NCBI GenBank assembly: GCA_964635875.1
Contig: CAZWRK010000192.1
Coordinates: 1 to 6,167 of the forward strand
From: CAZWRK01 sp964635875
Lineage (GTDB): Bacteria > Pseudomonadota > Gammaproteobacteria > Burkholderiales > Aquaspirillaceae
Length of the DNA stretch: 6,167 nucleotides
Direction: 5' to 3'
Both the position numbers and the translations under genes were made by a program. Within the stretch, counting starts at the first letter, position 1, and the number at the start of each line of letters is the position of its first letter. Below the pieces are notes generated by a model. That model was not told the origin of the DNA and made no database searches. It saw nothing but the letters and a program-made list of their open reading frames with translations. This document shows, one piece after another, positions 1 to 6,113 of this stretch.

Positions 1-51
1 GCTTGCATGGCATGCAAGAGGTCAGCGGTTCGATCCCGCTTACCTCCACCA
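1..51 (+). tRNA. tRNA-Ala (anticodon GGC), 5' end cut by the window
   Basis: This is the 3' part of an alanine tRNA, beginning at tRNA position 26. It is identical over all 51 bases to the complete copy at 158-233. The anticodon stem CTTGC/GCAAG encloses a 7-base loop with anticodon GGC at 9-11, reading GCC/GCU codons. The T arm, the acceptor strand TACCTCC (41-47), discriminator A48 and a genome-encoded CCA (49-51) are present. It is separated from the next tRNA by 23 bp and is probably in the same transcript. The rest of the tRNA and its promoter lie to the left of the window. Confidence 0.95.
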
Positions 52-74
52 AATTGCAAATCAGACACTCTAGA

Positions 75-150
75 GTCCCCATCGTCTAGAGGCCTAGGAC
101 ACCGCCCTTTCACGGCGATAACCGGGGTTCGAATCCCCGTGGGGACGCCA
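75..150 (+). tRNA. tRNA-Glu (anticodon TTC)
   Basis: A complete 76-base glutamate tRNA. The acceptor stem pairs GTCCCCA with TGGGGAC, the discriminator is G and CCA is encoded. The anticodon loop CTTTCAC gives anticodon UUC at 109-111, reading GAA and GAG. The T stem CGGGG/CCCCG is perfect. The outermost anticodon-stem pair (102 with 118; tRNA positions 27-43) is C and A rather than a Watson-Crick pair. The other four pairs are intact, so I expect a functional tRNA. Only 7 bp separate it from the following tRNA-Ala, which means one primary transcript processed by RNases. Confidence 0.97.
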
Positions 151-157
151 AATTTTT

Positions 158-233
<76 letters not shown>

Positions 234-240
234 AAAACAA

Positions 241-267
241 AAAAACCTGCTTCATGCAGGTTTTTTT
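241..267. terminator. Bidirectional intrinsic terminator between tRNA operon and pirin gene
   Basis: A perfect stem CCTGC (246-250) / GCAGG (256-260) with a 5-base loop TTCAT is flanked by A5 on the left and T7 on the right. The A and T runs extend the stem and supply a U tract on either strand. On + it ends the tRNA transcript 8 bp after the tRNA-Ala CCA. On - it ends the pirin transcript, whose TAA stop lies at 272-274. Its position between two converging units fits double use. Confidence 0.9.
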
Positions 268-271
268 GCGT

Positions 272-985
272 TTATTCGCCTTTACGTAAATTAAACAGCA
301 AATATTCGCAGGCTTCATTAGTGCTTGTCGCAACATCGAGTACAGCTTCATCGCGAATAAACACACCATCGCCCTCGTGTACAGCCAATGTATTGACCGT
401 CATTTTGCCGCTGGCAACCTGTAGGTAATACACGCGATCGGTCTCTAGTGGAATCGACATGCGTTGATCTTCAGTTAAGATCGAGGCGTACAGCTCAGCA
501 TCTTGATGCAGTGAGAGGCTGTCTGGCGTTTGCCCAGGTCCTGCGATTTTTCGCAGCACATTGCATTTCTCTGCAGTGCTAATGTGCCGCTCTTGATAGC
601 TGGGCGTTAAGCCTTTTTCTGACGGTTGAATCCAAATCTGTAATAAGCGCAAACTTTCGCTCGGCGAGGCATTGTATTCGCTATGCCGAATCCCCGTTCC
701 CGCGTTCATGTATTGAACATCACCATAACGCAGAATCGACTCATGGCCGAGTGAATCGCGATGTGCCAGCGAGCCAGACAGCACATACGTGATGATTTCC
801 ATGTCGCGATGACCGTGGGTGTCAAAACCCGTCGCCGCGGCAATCGTATCGTCATTAATCACCAGCAAATCGGAAAACCCCATAAAGTTGGGATCGTAAT
901 AGTGCCCAAAAGAAAATGAGTGATTGGCTTTTAGCCAGCCAAAGTCTGCTTGGCCCCGATGATGTGCTGCACGAAGTGTCAACAT
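272..985 (-). CDS. Pirin family protein (YhhW-like, putative quercetin 2,3-dioxygenase)
   Basis: A 237-residue bicupin of the pirin family, close in length and pattern to E. coli YhhW (about 231 residues, as recalled), a cytoplasmic metal-dependent enzyme shown to cleave quercetin in vitro. The physiological substrate of bacterial pirins is mostly unknown. The N-terminal cupin carries YYDPNFMGF (29-37), and its metal ligands are all present: His57 and His59 in FDTHGHRDME, then His101 and Glu103 in GTGIRHSEYN. The C-terminal cupin covers about 120-235 and has lost metal ligands, as is usual. The start is supported by AAAGGAAG (998-991) about 5 bases before the ATG and by alignment to YhhW. The gene stands alone, ends at the terminator shared with the tRNA operon, and has its own possible promoter around 1049-1078. 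Family assignment is firm; true orthology with yhhW and the quercetinase activity are not, because pirins often have paralogues. Confidence 0.93.
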   Translation of the reverse strand: MLTLRAAHHRGQADFGWLKANHSFSFGHYYDPNFMGFSDLLVINDDTIAAATGFDTHGHRDMEIITYVLSGSLAHRDSLGHESILRYGDVQYMNAGTGIRHSEYNASPSESLRLLQIWIQPSEKGLTPSYQERHISTAEKCNVLRKIAGPGQTPDSLSLHQDAELYASILTEDQRMSIPLETDRVYYLQVASGKMTVNTLAVHEGDGVFIRDEAVLDVATSTNEACEYLLFNLRKGE

Positions 986-1048
986 AATGGCTTCCTTTAT
1001 TCAAGATGCGGGGCCAGACTGGTCCACCCCATGATTTCAAGTGTTTCC

Positions 1049-1078
1049 ATCATAAAGAGCCACACGCCAAGATGTTAG
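1049..1078 (-). promoter_or_regulatory. Candidate sigma70 promoter for the pirin gene
   Basis: On the minus strand, CTAACA (1078-1073, 4 of 6 matches to the -35 consensus) is followed after 18 bp by TATGAT (1054-1049, 5 of 6 matches to the -10). This would start transcription about 55 bp upstream of the pirin ATG, leaving a normal leader with the ribosome site. The call rests only on consensus matching in a 115-bp gap. Read-through from the upstream operon is also possible, because no convincing terminator separates the two. Confidence 0.3.
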
Positions 1079-1099
1079 CGCAAAGATTTCAGCATCTTG
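1068..1099. repeat. Inverted repeat CAAGATG/CATCTTG after the hypothetical gene
   Basis: The 7-bp arms CAAGATG (1068-1074) and CATCTTG (1093-1099) are separated by 18 bases and begin directly beyond the TGA stop (1103-1101) of the hypothetical gene. There is no U tract on the minus-strand side and the loop is long, so this is at best a weak terminator. A further copy of the arm, CAAGATGC, occurs at 1002-1009 just before the pirin ribosome site. The repeat overlaps the candidate pirin -35 box, so an operator is an alternative reading. Both interpretations are inference. Confidence 0.3.
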
Positions 1100-1100
1100 T

Positions 1101-1652
1101 TCAAGAAATTTGAATAGGCGGTTGCGGGTGGGGGGCGATGTGGTAGCGCTGCAATAATGCACCGCGAGAAAGTGCGGTCAAAGGAATGCATGTTTCAGCG
1201 TCCATTTGGAAGATGGCGCCTGCTTCGGGTGGCGTCTCCAACGGTTGCTGGTCGGCCTGATAAAAACCATCTGCTACCCGTCCTAAGTCACGATCGTCCA
1301 GTCGGGCGAGTCGTGCGCCAAAGCCGAGATAAATATCCCCATCATCGACCCAAAATGCCTGATCTGGCGGCGCAACCGCTTCTTCTGTGTGCAAGGTCCA
1401 TGTTTGCCCATCGTACCGAACCACATAAGGCGCAGCCTCTAGTGCGACGAAGACTTGCTGCGGCCCATTCTGAAAGAACCATGCGCCTCGCTCGTCACAT
1501 TCGTAGTTACGCTGCATAAACTGAATCAATGCGGGGTGGGTGATGCGTTGGCCTTGAATGCGCCACTGCCCACGGCTATCCAGCATCAGCCAGCCATAAA
1601 CTGCGGGCACGTTCGGCCATTTTGCGAGGGCGGCTCTAACAATATCATCCAT
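1101..1652 (-). CDS. Conserved hypothetical protein, DUF2944/DUF2946-like
   Basis: A 183-residue soluble protein without signal peptide or membrane helix. I recognise a betaproteobacterial family of unknown function whose members begin like this one (MDDIVRAALAKWPNVP, then YGWL at 19-22). Conserved-looking blocks are RNYECDERGAWFFQNGPQQ (48-66) and LDDRDL (118-123). I recall it as a DUF2944 or DUF2946 family, but cannot settle the number without a search. The composition is rich in Trp, Asp and Gln, acidic in the middle (PPDQAFWVDDGD) and proline-rich at the end (HPQPPIQIS). The start is set by the family-like N terminus. The nearest purine-rich stretch, GAGG, is about 13 bases upstream, so the ribosome site is weak and translation may depend on coupling. 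It lies 22 bp behind ybbP with no terminator between, so it is very probably the last gene of the ybbA-ybbP operon. No function can be assigned. Confidence 0.85.
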   Translation of the reverse strand: MDDIVRAALAKWPNVPAVYGWLMLDSRGQWRIQGQRITHPALIQFMQRNYECDERGAWFFQNGPQQVFVALEAAPYVVRYDGQTWTLHTEEAVAPPDQAFWVDDGDIYLGFGARLARLDDRDLGRVADGFYQADQQPLETPPEAGAIFQMDAETCIPLTALSRGALLQRYHIAPHPQPPIQIS

Positions 1653-1674
1653 TGTATCGGTGTGGCCTCTAGGG

Positions 1675-4170
1675 TTAATCCAGCTTATTGAGAATTGAAA
1701 GTGGCGCTTGTTTCAGTAGCCGTTTGACCGATGGTCGGCTCGCGAGCGTCACAGCAAACAGACCAAAGAATACGCCAAACAGTATCGAACTTAGGCTTAG
1801 TGTCCATGGTAAATCAAACAGCGTAGATCCGATTACTGCTGAAAAAATTGCCGTGCCTAGCGCTGCTAAAACCCCGGATAGCAGTCCAATGCCGGTAAAT
1901 TCGGCACGCGAAATAGTCATGATTTGGCGACGGGAGGCGCCTAATGTCCGCAAAATTGCTGCATCTTGTGCGCGCTCATCATGAGTGCAAAGCATCGCGG
2001 CCCACAAAACCAGTCCTCCTGCGAGCACGCTGAAACCAAATACTGATTGAATCGCAATGACGAGCTTATCAATCACATTGCGCACCTCACCCAGCAAGGC
2101 AGTGACATCAATAATGGTCAGGTTGGGAAACTTTTTCAGTAAAAGCGTAATGGTTTCTTCCTGATCGCTCGGTAAATAAAAGCTTGCAATATGGCTGCTC
2201 GGTAAATCTTCAAGCAGTGGTGGCGTGGCGAGCACAAAAAAGTTCACGTTAAAACTATCCCAGTCGACTTTTCGGAGGCTGCGGACTTTGGCTTTGTACT
2301 CATTGCCCGCAATCTGGAACGTTAGCTCGTCGCCAATATCAATCCCCAACTTTTTAGCAATACCGCTTTCCACAGAAAAGGCGTCATTCGTGGTGTTCTT
2401 CTCCCACCATGAGCCGGCGACGATTTGGTTATCGCTCGGCAAAGTGTCGCGCGTCGAAAGGTTAAATTCCCGTTCTGCAAGGCGCTGAGTATTTTCATCT
2501 GCATAACTGTCGGGCTGGATTTGCTTTTTGTTAATTGCGATGAGTCGCCCCCGAATCATGGGCGAGAATTCTGGGACTTCTAAGCCTTGCAGGGCCAATT
2601 CGTTTGCCAGCGCATCCAGCTGATTTGGTTGAATGTTGAGAATAAAGTGATTTGGCGCTTTTTCGGGAAGGCGCTGCTGCCACGCGTCGAGTAAGTCGCC
2701 TCGAATCGCAGAGAGGGTGAGCAGAGCCATCAGACCGCTGGCAAGTGCGACGATTTGCACAATCGACAAGGTCCGTCGCCGCACCAGATTTGCCAAGCCA
2801 AAACGCCAGCCCAATTGGCGACCAGCGGGCAGGCGTTGTGCGAGGCGCAAAATGCCATCGGTTGCCACTGCACTGAGCGCGACAAAGGCGATAAAACCGG
2901 CGGCAATTGTGGCTGTTAAGCGAAGATCATTGGCTTGCCAAAGCATGAGGCCGAGCAAGGCGCTGCCGCCACAGAGATAGGCCACATAGCCGACTTTCTC
3001 GTGTGGAATCTCTTTGCGTAAAACGCGTAGAGTTGGTGTTGCACGCAATGCCAACAGCGGCGGTAATGCAAATCCAAACAGCAGGATGAATCCCGTCACA
3101 AATCCGGTGAGCCACGGCGTTGCGCCCGCTGGCGGTAGTGACATGCCTTGCCCAATGACGCCTGCTAATGGCGTGATAATGACGTTTTGCGCAAGCCAGC
3201 CGAGGACGACACCGGCCCCGCCTGCGGCGAAGGTGAGGACGGCAAACATGCTCAAAAATAGCGTCAAAATATCTCGCTGCGTTGCACCAAGGCAGCGCAA
3301 CAAAGCGACAGAAGGGTAATGGCGTTGAATGTAGCGTTGGCAGGCCAAGACCATTGCGACGGCCGCTAAGCTCACGGCCAGAAGTGCGGTGAGGCCTAAG
3401 AAGCGGTTCGCGCGTTCTAGTGCCGCCTTCATTTCTGGTCGCGCTTCTTTGATGTCCTCAATTTTTTCGCCCCGCGTCAATTGCTTGGCAAGGGTTTGGG
3501 CGGTTTTTTGAACGCTTGCGCTTTCGCCTGCTAGGAGGAGTTTCCAGCGGGCGCGGCTGCCTTCTTGAATCAGTCCTGTGGCTTGTAGGTCGGCGTTGTT
3601 CAGCATAATTCGGGGCAGAACATTATAAAAATCAAACGCGGCATCGGGCTCGCTAACCAGCTCAGCACTGATTTTGAGTTGTGTTTTGCCTAGTTGGATC
3701 ATATCGCCGACTTCGAGTTTGAGGCGGCTTAGTAGGCGGCTATCGGCCCAGACGGTGCCGGGAATCGGGCTAATGCGCCCTTCTTTTTCGGCGCCTTGCT
3801 CGATGATTTTGACCTCCCCCCGAAGCGGGTAGGTGCTGGAGACTGCTTTTAAGGTGGTCAGCTGCGAGTGCTTTTCAGCGACTACCATGCTTGGAAAACT
3901 GATGGCACTGGCGTGATCGAGTCCATTGTCTCGAGCGATATCAATATAGTTTTGTGGGGGTGGGTGGTCTGCACTAATCACCAAATCAGCGGCTAAGAGC
4001 CGATTAGCTTCGAGCAGCAAGGCTCTTTCAACGCGATTGGTAAAAAAGGCGACGCTGGTGACGGCGGTCACGGCAACTAACAGGGCGACAAAGAGCAGTG
4101 TGAGCTCGCCGGTGATCAGTTCGCGCCGAAATAGGCGCAAGGCTAGCGTAAAGTGCGCGCGCCAACTCAT
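1675..4170 (-). CDS. ybbP: ABC transporter permease YbbP (FtsX/MacB superfamily)
   Basis: An inner-membrane permease of 831 residues, near the length of E. coli YbbP (about 804). Ten hydrophobic helices can be placed: about 23-43, 258-278, 303-325, 352-374, 395-412, 418-436, 467-488, 706-728, 757-780 and 793-812. Two large periplasmic domains lie at about 45-255 (after helix 1) and 490-705 (after helix 7). Each FtsX unit has the same cytoplasmic coupling motif, ALLRCLGATQRDI (289-301) and AILRTLGASRRQI (738-750), which shows the internal duplication. VDWDSFNVNFF (635-645) is a stretch I associate with YbbP proteins. Permeases of this kind usually do not pump through a channel but pass ATP-driven motion to the periplasm. 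The ATG overlaps the ybbA stop as ATGA, preceded by GGAG about 8-9 bases upstream, so translation is probably coupled to its partner ATPase. The substrate is not established; lipids or other hydrophobic compounds acted on by TesA are likely. No frameshift or missing segment is seen. Confidence 0.95.
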   Translation of the reverse strand: MSWRAHFTLALRLFRRELITGELTLLFVALLVAVTAVTSVAFFTNRVERALLLEANRLLAADLVISADHPPPQNYIDIARDNGLDHASAISFPSMVVAEKHSQLTTLKAVSSTYPLRGEVKIIEQGAEKEGRISPIPGTVWADSRLLSRLKLEVGDMIQLGKTQLKISAELVSEPDAAFDFYNVLPRIMLNNADLQATGLIQEGSRARWKLLLAGESASVQKTAQTLAKQLTRGEKIEDIKEARPEMKAALERANRFLGLTALLAVSLAAVAMVLACQRYIQRHYPSVALLRCLGATQRDILTLFLSMFAVLTFAAGGAGVVLGWLAQNVIITPLAGVIGQGMSLPPAGATPWLTGFVTGFILLFGFALPPLLALRATPTLRVLRKEIPHEKVGYVAYLCGGSALLGLMLWQANDLRLTATIAAGFIAFVALSAVATDGILRLAQRLPAGRQLGWRFGLANLVRRRTLSIVQIVALASGLMALLTLSAIRGDLLDAWQQRLPEKAPNHFILNIQPNQLDALANELALQGLEVPEFSPMIRGRLIAINKKQIQPDSYADENTQRLAEREFNLSTRDTLPSDNQIVAGSWWEKNTTNDAFSVESGIAKKLGIDIGDELTFQIAGNEYKAKVRSLRKVDWDSFNVNFFVLATPPLLEDLPSSHIASFYLPSDQEETITLLLKKFPNLTIIDVTALLGEVRNVIDKLVIAIQSVFGFSVLAGGLVLWAAMLCTHDERAQDAAILRTLGASRRQIMTISRAEFTGIGLLSGVLAALGTAIFSAVIGSTLFDLPWTLSLSSILFGVFFGLFAVTLASRPSVKRLLKQAPLSILNKLD

Positions 4171-4859
4171 TTCAACATCTCCAGTTGTCCCGCATGTAGA
4201 CGTGCGATGCGGTCGCAGCGGGTCGCGAGTTCGGTTTCATGGGTGACTAGCACGAGGGTTGTTCCGAGTTCTCGATTGAGTTCAAAGAGGAGTTCGATAA
4301 TTTGATGGCCAGTGATGGGATCTAAATTGCCGGTGGGTTCGTCGGCAAACAAAATTTTGGGCGAAGTGACAAAAGCGCGCGCAAGGGCAACGCGTTGCTG
4401 TTCTCCGCCTGAGAGGTGTTTGGGGTAGTGTTGGAGGCGTTGTTCGAGGCCGACTTTTTTGAGCATTGATACCGCGAGTAGCTGGGCATTGGGATTGCCG
4501 GTCAGCTCAAGCGGAAGCATGACATTTTCTTGAGCGGTGAGTGCAGGAAGAAGCTGGAAGGTTTGGAAAACAAAGCTCACGGCATTGAGACGTAGGCGCG
4601 CACGGCCGTCTTCATCGAGTATGTTGAGATTTTGTCCAAGCAAGTTGACATGACCTGTGCTCGGATAGTCTAGGCCTGCTAGCAGTCCGAGTAGTGTGGA
4701 TTTTCCTGAGCCGGACGCACCAATGATGGCCAAGCTTTCTCCCGCAGCAAGCGAGAGGGAAAGATGATCGAAAATATTGAGTGTGTTGTCGGCGTAATGA
4801 ATTTGCTTTGCAAGATCGACTGCTTGCAGAATGGGCACAAGATTATGGGAGTGATTCAT
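4167..4859 (-). CDS. ybbA: ABC transporter ATP-binding protein YbbA
   Basis: A cytoplasmic ATPase subunit of the LolD/MacB type with 230 residues (E. coli YbbA about 228). Every catalytic element is intact: Walker A GASGSGKST (47-55), Q-loop Gln99 in FVFQTFQLLP, signature LSGGEQQR (149-156), Walker B ILFADEP with catalytic Glu174, D-loop NLD (178-180) and switch His207 in LVTHET. ATP binding and hydrolysis would drive YbbP, encoded next with a 4-bp overlap (stop TGA inside ATGA). Two consecutive ATG codons are possible starts, at 4862 and 4859. I chose 4859 because AAGG (4870-4867) then has a spacing of 7 bases instead of 4. The first ATG would add one Met and overlap the divergent tesA start codon. 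Its ribosome site and candidate promoter lie inside the tesA reading frame. Confidence 0.95.
   Translation of the reverse strand: MNHSHNLVPILQAVDLAKQIHYADNTLNIFDHLSLSLAAGESLAIIGASGSGKSTLLGLLAGLDYPSTGHVNLLGQNLNILDEDGRARLRLNAVSFVFQTFQLLPALTAQENVMLPLELTGNPNAQLLAVSMLKKVGLEQRLQHYPKHLSGGEQQRVALARAFVTSPKILFADEPTGNLDPITGHQIIELLFELNRELGTTLVLVTHETELATRCDRIARLHAGQLEMLK
4847..4851 (+). promoter_or_regulatory. Ribosome binding site of tesA inside ybbA
   Basis: GGGAG lies 9 bases before the tesA ATG and so within the first codons of ybbA on the other strand. It supports the chosen tesA start. I found no convincing -35/-10 pair for tesA in the preceding 80 bases, all of which are ybbA coding sequence. Confidence 0.6.
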
Positions 4860-4860
4860 C

Positions 4861-5466
4861 ATGAAGCCTTATATTTTATGGGTCGTGCTGGCTTTGTTAA
4901 GCGCCCAAGTGTCTGCAATGACGATTGTGGTGGTGGGGGACTCGTTGTCTGCCGGATATGGATTAAGGCCCAACGAAGGTTGGGTGAGTTTGATGGGCAA
5001 AACGTTGAGTCCTCAGCATCGCGTCGTCAATGCGAGTGTTTCGGGGGAAACGAGCGCGGGCGGCCTGACTCGGTTGCCTGCTATTTTACGTCAGCAAAAA
5101 CCGGACGTGGTGGTTGTCGCGCTAGGGGGGAATGATGGGTTACGTGGCTTACCGCTAGATGAAATGGCCGGTAATCTTGAGAAAATGTTGCGCCAAGTTC
5201 GGGCGGCAGGGGCCTCGCCGGTGTTGGTGGGTATGGCATTGCCGCCAAATTATGGCGAAGCGTATGTGCGTTCTTTTGCGCAAGTGTATGCCAAGTTGGC
5301 ACAGCAGTCGCAGGTGGCGTTTGTGCCGATGCTCTTGTCGGGATTTGAGACACGCCAAAGTTGGTTTCAATCGGATGGCATTCATCCGACTGCAGCAGCG
5401 CAGCCAACGATGTTGAGCCATGTATTGAAAGCACTTAATCCGTTATTGGCCAAAAAACGTAGTTAG
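4861..5466 (+). CDS. tesA: Periplasmic arylesterase / acyl-CoA thioesterase I / lysophospholipase L1 (TesA)
   Basis: An SGNH (GDSL-type) hydrolase of 201 residues, matching E. coli TesA (208). It hydrolyses esters and thioesters, including lysophospholipids and acyl-CoA model substrates. A Sec signal peptide is clear: MK, a hydrophobic core at about 4-15, then VSA with likely cleavage after Ala19, so the enzyme is periplasmic. There is no lipobox Cys. All four SGNH blocks are present: GDS with nucleophile Ser28, Gly62 in NASVSGETS, Asn91 in LGGNDGLRG, and Asp172 and His175 in SDGIHP. The first three supply the nucleophile and oxyanion hole, the last two complete the triad. The start has GGGAG at 9 bases. 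It is divergent from ybbA with start codons essentially touching, the same gene order as in E. coli. As I recall, recent structural work there supports a YbbA-YbbP-TesA complex. The TAG stop overlaps the yigZ stop, so no private terminator exists. Confidence 0.96.
   Translation: MKPYILWVVLALLSAQVSAMTIVVVGDSLSAGYGLRPNEGWVSLMGKTLSPQHRVVNASVSGETSAGGLTRLPAILRQQKPDVVVVALGGNDGLRGLPLDEMAGNLEKMLRQVRAAGASPVLVGMALPPNYGEAYVRSFAQVYAKLAQQSQVAFVPMLLSGFETRQSWFQSDGIHPTAAAQPTMLSHVLKALNPLLAKKRS
4873..4900 (-). promoter_or_regulatory. Candidate sigma70 promoter for the ybbA operon inside tesA
   Basis: On the minus strand, TTAACA (4900-4895, 5 of 6 to the -35 consensus) is followed after 16 bp by TAAAAT (4878-4873, 5 of 6 to the -10). 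It lies within the signal-peptide codons of tesA. The predicted transcription start is near 4866, only about 4-7 bases before the ybbA ATG codons. That would leave the AAGG ribosome site at or upstream of the RNA 5' end, giving a nearly leaderless mRNA. Either the message is leaderless or the true promoter is further inside tesA. The match is good but unproven. Confidence 0.4.
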
Positions 5467-6050
5467 GGCGTGGCGAAATTAATTTGGCCTTGTAGTAATT
5501 GATGGAGTTGCATTTGGTGATGAGACTGTTCTGCGGCGGGTAGGTGTAATGTCAAAGATAGGCGGTCATGGTAATTGGCTGCCGCGATGATGATGCTGGG
5601 GTGTTGCTGGCAATAGCGTCTTATTTTGGATTCAGCAGCAAAGCTGGCCTCAAGAATAAGCGTAGATTGTGGGATGTAGGGCTTGAGGTCGGCGGTTTCG
5701 AGTGCGTGTTTAACGGCTTGGCTATAGGCGCGTGCGAGTCCGCCTGTGCCGAGCTTGATGCCGCCGTAGTAGCGGACAACAATGGCGATGAGGTGGGACA
5801 GTTGTTTGTGCTGTAACAGATTGAATATGGGGCGGCCTGCTGTCCCACTTGGCTCGCCATCGTCGCTCATGCCGGATTCGGAGGGGGTGTGAAGCGCCCA
5901 GCAATAGTGACTGGCTTGAGGGTGTTGTTCGCGGATTTTAGCGAGCAGATCCATTGCGGCTTGGCGATTTTTACAAGGGGCGAGGTGAGCAATAAATGTA
6001 GATTTGCTGATTTCTAGTTCGGCCTCAACGGGCTTGGTTAGTATAAGCAT
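5463..6050 (-). CDS. yigZ: YigZ family protein (IMPACT/UPF0029 plus DUF1949)
   Basis: A 195-residue cytoplasmic protein of the widespread YigZ/IMPACT family (E. coli YigZ about 204). The N-terminal UPF0029 domain (about 10-115) has the family signatures SDDGEPSGTAGRP (62-74) and VVRYYGGIKLGTGGLARAY (91-109). The C-terminal part (about 125-190) fits the DUF1949 ferredoxin-like domain. Eukaryotic IMPACT modulates the Gcn2/Gcn1 stress pathway; the bacterial role is unsettled, with nucleic acid or ribosome binding proposed. The ATG is the only reasonable start, since an in-frame TAG lies six codons upstream. No Shine-Dalgarno sequence precedes it. It is tail-to-tail with tesA, both stops sharing TTAG at 5463-5466, and lies downstream of tRNA-Asn beyond a terminator. 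A weak promoter pair (TTGCGG, 17 bp, TAGAAA, read on the minus strand at about 6101-6062) exists, but I would not rely on it. Confidence 0.95.
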   Translation of the reverse strand: MLILTKPVEAELEISKSTFIAHLAPCKNRQAAMDLLAKIREQHPQASHYCWALHTPSESGMSDDGEPSGTAGRPIFNLLQHKQLSHLIAIVVRYYGGIKLGTGGLARAYSQAVKHALETADLKPYIPQSTLILEASFAAESKIRRYCQQHPSIIIAAANYHDRLSLTLHLPAAEQSHHQMQLHQLLQGQINFATP

Positions 6051-6075
6051 GGCTGCATTTTTCTATGTGTAAACG

Positions 6076-6107
6076 AAAAACCCCGCAAACAAAGTTTGCG
6101 GGGTTTT
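6076..6107 (-). terminator. Intrinsic terminator downstream of tRNA-Asn
   Basis: A perfect 10-bp stem CCCCGCAAAC (6081-6090) / GTTTGCGGGG (6094-6103) with a 3-base loop is flanked by AAAAA on the left and TTTT on the right. Read on the minus strand it follows the tRNA-Asn 3' end by 6 bp and is followed by a run of five U, so it ends the tRNA transcript and insulates yigZ. It could also work on the + strand, but no + gene runs into it here. Confidence 0.9.
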
Positions 6108-6113
6108 GAATTT

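Noticed and set aside
497..505. Another AGCATCTTG copy, inside the pirin gene
   Set aside because: It encodes the conserved HQDAEL stretch of the protein, so the protein sequence explains it.
1068..1099. Intrinsic terminator for the ybbA operon
   Set aside because: The stem is only 7 bp with an 18-base loop and no U run follows; kept only as an inverted repeat of unknown role.
1688..3319. Several 80-100 codon frames on the + strand opposite ybbP, and short minus frames in other phases
   Set aside because: They are antisense or out-of-phase shadows of a full-length, well-conserved permease; none has a ribosome site or recognisable domain.
4777..4850. Promoter for tesA within ybbA
   Set aside because: I tested TTGAGT, TTGTCG and TTGCAA as -35 boxes and GATTAT as a -10; none pairs at 16-18 bp with an acceptable partner.
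4764..5135. A 123-codon + frame spanning the ybbA/tesA junction
   Set aside because: It overlaps the tesA signal peptide and catalytic Ser region in another phase and reads antisense ybbA; the two real genes have full motif sets.
5081..5904. Frames opposite or out of phase with tesA and yigZ
   Set aside because: They have low-complexity composition, no domain, and overlap intact core genes.
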